Below, piece after piece: positions 55,845-64,000 of a DNA stretch of 64,000 nucleotides. Positions within the stretch are counted from its first letter, which is position 1. Each line of letters begins with the position of its first letter. The position numbers and the translations under genes were made by a program. The notes beneath the pieces are model-generated. The model saw nothing but the letters and a program-made list of their open reading frames with translations, was not told the origin of the DNA and did not search any database. Source of the stretch: Harmonia axyridis (Eukaryota > Arthropoda > Insecta > Coleoptera > Coccinellidae); contig NC_059504.1 in assembly GCF_914767665.1 (NCBI RefSeq), positions 46,469,720 to 46,533,719 of the forward strand, in the 5' to 3' direction.

Positions 55845-57150
55845 GCATCACGTTATGCCTAAAGTGTCTCCCATCGGGGCTGTTCTCATCATTATTCGTT
55901 GTAATCTACAGCCCACTCTCCAGTTCCTGAGTTCTAACGAACTCCAGTACCTGCGATGGCTTCAATGAGGTTACTTCCTCACTTCTACAAGTCTCTTGCC
56001 CAAAGCAATTTTTACGTTGACTACACCAGGTAATCTGGAGTTATTTCCTCCTTCCCTCAGAATCTGCACTCGTCGTTTTCTGCTAGAGGTGCTTCCATGA
56101 TGCCGTCTAAGGAATCCAGTGAGGTAGTGTTTCATATTCTTGCTAAGATCCAGATACTTCTCAGATCTCGTACTATCAAAATTTCGAAGAACCGTTTTGG
56201 AATGATCCAAGACAGGAAGATTCCGTTAGTTGTTTCTCTTTCATTTTTTCTTCTCCTGAAACTCTTTCATTAAGGTAAATTTACCTATAACACAGAATGG
56301 TTCTGGGCCAATGAAAGGAGTTTGTGTATTGACCTGTTCTTTTCTGTTAATTCCTGAGTGACCTGGAACCTAGACTAAACAGACCTCGTTATTCTTGCCT
56401 ATCTCATTGAGTTTCTTTCGGCACTGCAATACTATCTTAGAATCGATTATCTGTGAGCATAACGCTTTGTTTGCAGCCTGACAATCAGAATATATCGATA
56501 TATCAAATTCCTTATAGTTGATTTCTAACTTGTTCCATTTTCACACTTTTTTCGATTGCATGTATCTCTGCCTGAAAAACAGTTGGACAGCGGCTTAAAG
56601 ATAGTGAGCATCTAGTATAGTCTATCCAAAGTCACTTGGAGGAAGCCAGAATATTCCGATTAGTGAAGGGTTGTCCAAGTTTCCAGAAATTCCTTTGGGG
56701 CAAGTGAATTTATTGCCTAACAATATTTTCAAATAAACTCTGGTATGTAGCGGATCGCAGTATCCACTTCAAAGGACAATCTATGGCCAAGAGTTTTTAT
56801 GGACACTGGTTCAGGTGACTTTGGATATTCTATACCAGCCTCGAATCCACCAACGCTAGTCCCTGTCGTAGTTTTTTGACTATCTCTGTATCATTTGATG
56901 GTATTCTTTTTGAAAGTTGGTACTGCGGACTCCTTTTCCAATCCTCTTTTTTATTTAGTATCGTAGAGAAGGTTTTATCGGAGTTAATATACCATCACTA
57001 GAAAGGCCCGCAGATTGTATGTAATTTATAGAAGGGTACCAGGCTTTCTGATTCCTAATTCCTTCACTGCCGGTACCTTCCCTGGATAATCTTAAGATGG
57101 CCTCATAAGCTAATCTATCTATCACAAGAAGAAGAGGTGTGAGATCTTTA
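55845..57150 (-). mobile_element. RHL-1 LINE 3' end, split by a MITE
   Basis: Collinear with 31930-33060. From high to low coordinates: the LTPLLL connection block near 57140, the first part of the RNase H to about 56835, then, past the MITE (56618-56832), the RNase H C-terminal part. The linker PFIGPEPFC can be read near 56315-56290. FQNGSSKF-like sequence follows, then YLDLSKNMKHYLTGF (56165-56120), a knuckle that has lost its CX2C, and the 3' end at 55850. More decayed than the 32 kb copy. Confidence 0.82.
56618..56832. mobile_element. 0.21 kb TA-flanked MITE, copy 2, in RHL-1
   Basis: TA on both sides (56616-56617 and 56833-56834). Ends TAGTCTATCCAAAGTCACTT and, in complement, TAGAATATCCAAAGTCACCT. 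The uninterrupted RHL-1 at 32.7 kb reads GCATTTGGTACCAGTCC where this one has GCATCTAGTA, then the MITE, then CCAGCC, so the insertion point is exact. TA target and 16 bp inverted ends fit the Tc1/mariner superfamily. Confidence 0.88.
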
Positions 57151-57894
57151 TTATGTAAGAATTGGCATCAAATATATGAATTCTCCGCCTGATAATAAAC
57201 ATAATCTCCTCAAATATTATTCCCCCGAATTCCTATACTTTATAGTCGAAAAAACTTCCTAATTCCACCTTATCTCATCTAAAGATACCAACACACTCAT
57301 CTCCACAAACAGTACCTCCAAAATCGAATCGCATTGCTTCGAATCGACGATCTCGAAATCTCCTGGATGATTTATTATAAATCGATAATGAACCTGCGAA
57401 AAATCGGGATCATTGAACAGATAAGTGATAGGTGTGCAAATGTTGTCCGAGATAAATGGAACGAAAAATATTCGTGTCTGAAGTTTGCTTTCTATCAAGG
57501 TAAATACGGACGAATGCGGTATTTTGAATACCGAACCTGTTCACGGATGTTCCATTGTCGGGTTTGTACTGTTATCGGTGAGGTAAGATGTTATTGCACT
57601 TGCTGCATTCAGAACGAGACAGAAATGAGCTGTCCGATTACGAATCGAGAATATCGCTGGCTCAGCTCCTTATAGTTCTTAATAAGTTTGAGTTTCGTAA
57701 AAATCATGTTGCAATTCGTGATACAAGATTCATTATATTTTTGAAGTTCAATGTCTCACAAAAATTCGTCCAGAGTTTACTCTCTGGGACATGGATTGAA
57801 ATGGGAAAAAATATGTTTTTTCTGGTTCAAAAGCAAGAGTTAAGTTCAATAAGTTCTACCTGATACATTGGAAATACTCAATCATATAAAGGGT
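57151..57894. other. CpG-rich island in part; no gene assigned
   Basis: The 57290-57680 part is CpG-rich. The 113-codon plus frame (57334-57675) is Cys-rich in its last third (CRVCTVIGEVRCYCTCC), but has no start context, homology I can recall or splice sites that support it. Uncertain. Confidence 0.35.
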
Positions 57895-58130
57895 TTTTTC
57901 TATTAGAGGTTTCATTTTTGATATAAAAAAACAAGTATATTTTAAGAAAAATCGATGGACAGATGGTTGAAGTTTTCCGTGACCAATTCGCATATTTGCG
58001 GCTGTATATCCTCGATAAAATCACGAATTCCATTTTTAAGATTTCGTATCGATTTTGAAACCTTAAATTTCACGTGGCCCTAAAGAAAAAAGTCTAAAGG
58101 TGTAAAAACACGAGATCTAGGTGATCTGCC
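57895..58130 (-). mobile_element. MAR-E mariner-like 3' end
   Basis: The minus strand reads PRSRVFTPLDFF (catalytic Asp region), GIRDFIEDIQPQICELVTEN and NFNHLSIDFS, then the terminal region AGGGTTTTTTCTATTAGAGG. Homologous to the MAR-E at 29.4-31.3 kb (EDIQPQVCELV). Truncated at 58130 where the hAT-type sequence begins. Confidence 0.75.
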
Positions 58131-58135
58131 TCATG

Positions 58136-58876
58136 CATAGGGATTCATCAAGCTAAGTAGCTTGACATTCCAACCAAAACCAACTACTTGACTTCAAAAT
58201 CAAGATCGTGAAAAACTACATACGTGATCTTGACTTTACTTGATTTTCGATATTCATTGCTTGACTTGATATCAAGCTACTTGATATTACTTGGGCTTAA
58301 TATGCACGCGTTGCACGGCATATATTTCTGCAATCTCGTATTCGCTCAGACTAAATGAGGAGATTCCTCGAGCGCCGAGAAACTTTATTAGTAGTTTTCC
58401 CACATTTCTATGAATCCAATGAGTAGTTTCAGAAATAACTTCTTCAACTTGGCCAAAATGGCCAAGAATTTTTTATCAACGCCAGCATCTTCAGCTATTG
58501 TTGAAAGACATTTTTCCGGAGCTGCTCTTACAGTTTCAAAAACCCGCAATAGGTAAGGCGACAAATCTGTAAGATGACTCATGTGTCTTAGATCCTGATT
58601 GGAAAATTATGAAATCAAACAAAGCCTGGAGGTTTCTCAATATTAAGAAACTCTATTTTTTTATTATTTTTTATTTTATTACGATTTAAAGTGATTTAAT
58701 TTATGTTTCTATTCCAAAAAAGTTGATATTTTCGGTTCTTTCATACAATAAGTTTAATAAATATATAACAGTGTTCTTTGCAAGGTTTTTTCTCATTTCA
58801 TCATTTTTTTATTGATTGACTTGAAATCAAGTCAAGCTCAAGCCAAGTAGCCTGAAAATCAAGCCAAGCCGGGAAT
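58136..58876. mobile_element. hAT-type CAAG-rich element with transposase C-terminal remnant
   Basis: Starts TAGGGATTCATCAAGC (58137) and has CAAG/CTTG-rich ends at 58137-58310 and 58817-58876. Inside, the plus strand at about 58440-58556 reads NLAKMAKNFLSTPASSAIVE and RHFSGAALTVSKTRNR. This is the hAT dimerisation domain (usually LAxxFLxxPASSAxSERxFS), here VERHFSG, followed by a stop. The rest of the transposase is absent. The left half matches the fragment at 3.59-3.86 kb. The minus-strand 64-codon frame here is antisense. Confidence 0.75.
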
Positions 58877-59603
58877 ATTTCAAGGCAGATATCGACTATG
58901 CATTAGTAGGTATGCATAATCGATATCTCCCTAGGTAATTTCTAGTAATTGAAATATTCAGAGAGAAAAAGAGATAGAAGAGCAAATACTTATTCAAATA
59001 CGAGAAACCCGAGGAGAAACCTCAACGAATAGTATTTTGGCACTTTCCGAAAAAAAATCTAGAAAATATAAAAAGCACTAATTTGGAATTATGAACATTT
59101 CAGTAATCGTTGTGTCCTTGAAGACCACATAACTGTATATAGATAATAGATATATCCGAGGGTACAGACAAATTTCCCAGATACCAAAAAACATTTGTCT
59201 AATTCACTCAAAAGTTAATCTCTAAGAAGACCTAAAACGAACTTTTCGTGAGTCGTAGAAATCAATGGAAGAACTTCGCTTACGAAAACCTTTTTGTAAG
59301 CAGTAGTGAATAAAACTTCTCATGAAAGTTTTCACGAAGAACGATCCCTATAAGGTTAATCATTTTATTCACTTAAACTTTACAATTAGGTAAAATTGAA
59401 CCTCATTCTTCTACGATGTTGATTGAAGAAATTTCCGTGAGAAGTTTATGATCTATGGAGATACTCATAATAATCTCTAGTCAAGAACGTTTCGAAAGGG
59501 CAAGTTTCAGAAATATTTAGGCATGGAAAAGATTTTCTACGGAAAATTTGTCGCGCTATCATAAAAACAAAATGTTCAAACTTTTCCCTTTCTATCTACT
59601 AAT
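58877..59603. other. No gene seen
   Basis: AT-rich, nothing recognised. Confidence 0.45.
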
Positions 59604-60528
59604 GGGTGTTTTTTTTCGAGGTATATAATTTTAAGTTGGCATTACTGTTCAAAATGGCGACCGATTTAACAGCTGTCAAGTGATTTATTCTCAGTTTGGT
59701 TTGGAAATTCATCATGGATAGACTCACTTCTGAACAAGGCTTGCAAATAGTGCAATTTTATTTCGAAAATAATGGTTCTGTGCGGAATACGTATCGCGCA
59801 CTACGTCCATTTTATTTTGTTTAGCGATGAAGCGCACTTCTGGTTGAATGGCTACGTCAACAAACAAAACTGCCGCATTTGGAGTGAAGCTAATCTTCAA
59901 GTGTATGTCGAAACACCGTTACATCCACAAAAACTGACTATTTGGTGCGTTTTATGGGCTGGTGGAATCATTGGTCCGTACTTCTTCAAAAACGATGATG
60001 GTCAGAACGTTACAGTCAATGGCGATCGTTATAGAGCCATGATTACTAACTTTTTCATTCCCGAATTGAACAACCATGATGTACAGGAGCTGTAGTTCCA
60101 ACAATACGGCGCAACATGTCACACAGCTCGTGCCACAATCGATTTATTGAAAGACACGTTTGGTGACCGCCTAATTTCACGTTTTTGACCTGTGAATTGG
60201 CCTCCAAGATCTTGTGATTTAACACCGCTAGACTACTTTCTGTGGGGCTATGTAAAGTCATTGGTCTATTCGGATAAGCCACAAACCCTTGACCATTTGG
60301 AAGACGTGTTATTGCCGATATACGGCCACAAATGTTGGAAAAAGTCATCGAAAATTGGACGTCCAGATTGGACTACATCCAAGCCAGCCGTGGCGGTCAT
60401 ATGCCAGAAATCATATTTAAAATGTAATGCCACAAGATTATCTTGCGGATAAATAAAATTCATGTCAATCGAATAATCCATCGTTGTTTATTGCAATTTA
60501 AAGTTCTATAGCTCTAAAAAAAACACCC
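59604..60528 (+). mobile_element. MAR-R (DD41D) mariner copy D, internally deleted
   Basis: Ends GGGTGTTTTTTTTCGAGGTA and CTCTAAAAAAAACACCC. ATG at 59714 (MDRLTSEQGLQIVQFYFENN); the frame stops at the shared junction after RNTYRALRPFYFV. The second phase (59772-60095) reads ILFSDEAHFWLNGYVNKQNC up to a stop at EL (TGG to TAG). QQYGATCH replaces QQDGATCH, and a further deletion of about 20 bp lies near 60305. The TPLDYF block is intact. Confidence 0.92.
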
Positions 60529-60559
60529 TTTATATGTAGCATTGAAATTGGAATAATTA

Positions 60560-61200
60560 AAAAATTTTTAATTTATCGTGCCTTCCAGAAACATTCCATC
60601 CTCGTCAAACAAGCAGTAGAAAAATTTCCACGCCCAAAACCTCATCTGCGCCCTCCGCGCGTATACACATCTGCCTTTGCCGGAAACGTTCGTCGCGACG
60701 GTCAATTTGGACGTCCGACGTCCACGAAAACAAAAGTCTATTCCCGTCGTCAACGAAAACGAATTTCTCGCCACGTTTAGCGCGTCTATTATTTAACACA
60801 ATCGCGGTTGCGTAACGCTGAAAGGTCGGAGAGTAAATGACCTGCGATATTATAGTAGGTGTATTATTTTTATCGATGTCTGAAGTCGGCGCACACACGG
60901 CGCATTACGCGCGTTCGTTTGAAGTCTCTAGGGTGCGTCTTATTGCCTCATTCGACAACTGCCTTATGAAAAAAACGAACGTCTAATGGATGGTTTTATT
61001 TATTGCGACCTAATTAGGACTCCGCTCTAACCTCAAAGAGTCAAAGAGGTGTGATTTGTTGATATTCATTAATACGTCGAATCGGATTCAAAGAGACGCG
61101 TGATGTCTTCATCTAATAAGTAGTGGCGTCTGATTTACACTTCCATTAGGTGCGCTCAGGCCGCATAATGACTGTTCTGATCTAAGGAATAATTGATTAG
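60560..61200. other. CpG-rich island
   Basis: CpG-dense to about 60950, then fading. A 97-codon minus frame (60605-60898; VFVDDGNRLLFSWTSDVQI) is the best frame, without domain or splice support. Treated as non-coding, with some doubt. Confidence 0.4.
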
Positions 61201-62945
61201 AAATGGTGTTGAGTAGTTGGGCTTTTAAGTACCGACAGATGTCGACGATATTTCGTTATGAAGTTATGGATTTCAGTCAGAGGAGGAGACGGAATTAATT
61301 TGAAGTGGTAATGATGGGCAACAGATATATCTGAAAGCTTTGACTCACATTTTTCAGCATAACACAATACGGGCAAGGAGAAGAATAGTTTTGTACGATA
61401 AGAACCTTTCGGTTTACATTTACTCAACTTTTATTCAGGCACTAGTGATTTATTGATGACTTCTAGCTACGTCAGATTTTGCGATAGTTTTTATTCATTG
61501 ATACTTCATTATACAGACTTTAGAGGAGCTTGCCAGTACTCGAGAACGTTGTACTCAAACTTCAAGTATTCAGAACCATCGATGTTTTCGAGATATTATT
61601 TCTCGGCCAAATATAGGGTACTAGTAAGATGTATTTGGGCACAGACGGAAGAATAAATAAGGCTCGAGGTCATTGCGTTTTATCTTCATTATTTGGCCAG
61701 ACAGTGTTTGTGCGTTTATTTAATGAAACTGAAATTGCAACTAATTTTGAGCCTGCACTGTAGTAGAATTCATGAAAAAACTCGATTTTTTCAGTCCGTT
61801 GTATACAGGGCAGAAATTGGCAGAAGATAGTTGCCATATTCCGAACAAAAATTTAGTATATATACCTACATTAACTAGTTCTTTGAGAATTGAGCTGGGC
61901 AAAACATTTTCTGTTAGATTTGATTTCATGTGAACTATTAAATTTTGTAAAGTTCCTTTTTCCCTCGTGCAACGAAATAGAAATTGGAGGAGGTTCAAGA
62001 CGCCAATGGCTTTCTTAACACTAAGTAGAGCTTCTTGAGTGATTTTCAGTGCCTAGATTTCTCGCTGTTCGTCACAATATACTAACTACTATCTCGAAAT
62101 CGGTAGCAGATACAACAAAACTAAAAGAAACCAAAAAGGTTACAGTCCTGGACCTGGTCCACCAAAAAAAAAAAATAATGGAGAAAAGAAGCGGGCACTG
62201 TTACTAGAAAAAATATCACTATGTGGATTTGCATTCAAAATTAGGGAAAATAAGGAAACTTCAAATTGGAATATCTATGCCAAATTTAATTGAAATATCT
62301 TATAGAGGTAATATGCTATGAGAAAGACAAATTTTATTACGCTGTATCTCGAAAACAAAGCGTTTGAGGGTCCATGTTTATAAGACTTTTTTCTCTTAAA
62401 ATTATCTTTCATTTCCGTTTGTACCTCCAATTTAGGAACACCTGTATAACGTGTTTTTTTTTTCATTTCTGTTATTGTTTATATTATAAAAAAACTCAAA
62501 TTCTATGCCTGTTAAGTAACACAATTATACATATATATACACATACATACATATATAGTTTAAAATAATAACCAATATAAAAACACCTGAATACACGAAG
62601 GTACTTTTCTTAAAACAGAATTGGTTTGTTATGATCTTCGTGACGATTATGTACAATTATCTTTCAAGAATTGTAAACTGGCTTCTTCAGTAAACAGCTG
62701 AAGCAACTTGATGATCATAAACTTCATAATTTTGATAAGTGGTTCGATGATAACATGAAAAGAACACTTATTGACAGATAAGATTCAAAGTTTCAGATTG
62801 AGGCGAATTTTGTTTGTTAGTACCTATGCAGCAAATATTATACGTCTCTCATCAGGTAATTAGGAACTCACAAAAAATTATTGCATCAAATGAGATGTGG
62901 CGTTAACTAAATGTTGTGAATGTGAATATCACAATGATTTACATT
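61201..62945. other. AT-rich, no gene seen
   Basis: Holds a CATATA/CATACA-type simple run near 62525-62560 and A-runs near 62165. Short frames are chance by composition. No repeats linked to the rest. Confidence 0.5.
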
Positions 62946-62946
62946 A

Positions 62947-64000
62947 GGTGGACAACTTTGCTTCCGCTGTTTTGCAAAAAATGGTTGTAGCGGTAAGTGG
63001 TAGTCAAAATAAATAAATCGTAGATGTCATACAATAAGCTTAAATATTTGTAAACATAACGCCATTGAAATATTAGTCGATTTGTAACTGCATCATAAAG
63101 TTATTCTCGATTAAACATGTCAACTAACGAGCTTAATTCTCGTAATTTGCGGGAGGTTATAATCTTCTGCTTTATTATGAAGAAATCTGCGGCTGAGGCT
63201 CATCGAATGCTCTCAAATACCTATGGCAAGGCCACTATTAGTGAAAGAACGTACCGAGAGTCGTTTCAACGCTTCAAAAACGGTGATTTTGACGTCGAAG
63301 ACCAGCATGGTGGAGGAGAGAAGGTTTTCGAAGATGCAGAATTGAAGGCATTACTTGATCAAGACTTGTGTCCAATGCAATAAGAATGGGCAAAATCATT
63401 AGGAGTGACGCAACAAGCTATTTCAAAATGCCTGAAAGTTATGGGAAAGATTCAGAAACAAAGAAATTGGGTGCGGTACGAGTTGAAGCCGAGAGATGTT
63501 GAATGGCTTTTGTTTGCTTGCTTTGCTGCTTGCAAGGCAAAGACGGAAGAGATTTCTGCATCGCATTGTTAATGGAAACGAAAAATGGGTTCATTACGAT
63601 CAGCTCAAGCGCAGCAAATCATGGGTATATCCCGGCAATGCTTCTGCGTCAACGGTAAAACCAAATGTTCACGGTTCCATGCTCAATATTTGGTGGGATC
63701 AACTCGGCGTAGTGTATTATGAGTTGTTGAAATCGACTGAAACAATCAGAGGCGATTGTTACCGAACGCAATTAATGAGTTTGAGCCTAGCATTGAAAGG
63801 CAAACGGCCGCAATACAACGAAAGACATGATGAAGAGATTCCACAGCATGGCAATGCTCAACTCAATGTTGCGAAAGTGGTCAAGACAAACTTATAAACG
63901 TTGAAATGGTCCTACCCCACCCGCCGTAGTCTCCAGACGTTGCTCCCTCGGACTACCACTTGTTTCGAGCATACGGCCTGGCTGACCAGCACTTCTGGTC
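62947..64000 (+). mobile_element. MAR-A mariner copy 6, cut by the window end
   Basis: Starts GGTGGACAACTTTGCTTCC after TTA. ATG at 63117. The frame 63117-63383 is the most complete N-terminus here: LREVIIFCFIMKKSAAEAHR, ERTYRESFQRFKNGDFDVED, EKVFEDAELKALLDQDLC, then a CAA-to-TAA stop. The frame 63496-63897 has LLARQRRKRFLHRIVNGNEK, where the catalytic TGDEKW block reads NGNEKW (Asp to Asn), and GVVYYELLKSTETI. HDNARPH reads QHGNAQLN, so the second Asp is lost too. The end (DYHLFRAYGLADQHF) continues beyond 64000. Confidence 0.92.

Noticed and set aside
57334..57675. 113-codon Cys-containing frame
   Set aside because: No signal peptide or regular Cys spacing, and the first half looks random; kept only as uncertain island content.
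60605..60898. 97-codon minus-strand frame
   Set aside because: Best frame of its island, but with no motif or splice support, and a second frame overlaps it.

Overview
The window looks like repeat-dense chromosomal DNA of an insect. The transposon set (mauritiana-like, irritans-like and DD41D mariners, RTE, CR1/jockey and RNase H-bearing LINEs, hAT and TA-flanked MITEs) is typical of insects. A beetle would fit, but the sequence does not prove the order. I see no rRNA, tRNA, bacterial operon or CRISPR. Nearly every recognisable protein is a decayed transposase, endonuclease, reverse transcriptase (RT) or RNase H. Working names used here: MAR-A = mauritiana-like DD34D mariner; MAR-R = DD41D (rosa-type) mariner; MAR-E = another mariner-like family; MAR-I = irritans-type mariner; RHL-1 and RHL-2 = two related LINE families with RNase H plus a CX2CX8HX4C knuckle.

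Layout. 0-15 kb: an RTE LINE end, RHL-1/RHL-2 fragments (one RHL-2 inserted in an RHL-1 at 7.6-8.3 kb), two MAR-A copies, a dispersed SINE-like repeat, a Tc1 fragment and an LTR-like stretch. 15-24 kb: two mirror-image transposase ends around a palindromic hAT-type MITE, then a 3.9 kb CR1-group LINE inserted inside a MAR-I mariner, then a third MAR-A. 24-41 kb: RHL-1, RTE and jockey LINE ends, three MAR-R copies (one nested in a MAR-E), and a 1.17 kb palindrome. 41-50 kb: a MAR-I 5' half, a near-perfect 583 bp palindrome beside the best host-gene candidate (43.1-43.5 kb, minus strand, secreted Cys/Tyr-rich), a fourth MAR-A, an alternating inverted array of about 389 bp units (46.3-48.0 kb) and another palindrome. 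50-64 kb: a possible small membrane-protein exon (52.1-52.2 kb), a pair of 0.21 kb TA-flanked MITEs, more LINE relics, a hAT transposase C-terminal remnant, the fourth MAR-R and a MAR-A that runs off the end.

Between the transposons lie short CpG-rich, apparently single-copy islands of roughly 0.25-0.7 kb that do not read as genes. They alternate with AT-rich DNA and may be the ancestral intergenic sequence. Only two host coding candidates are offered, one moderate and one weak. The strongest unexplained structures are the alternating inverted array, the long palindromes, the four MAR-R copies sharing one internal deletion, and several nested insertions whose joins can be read to within a few bases.
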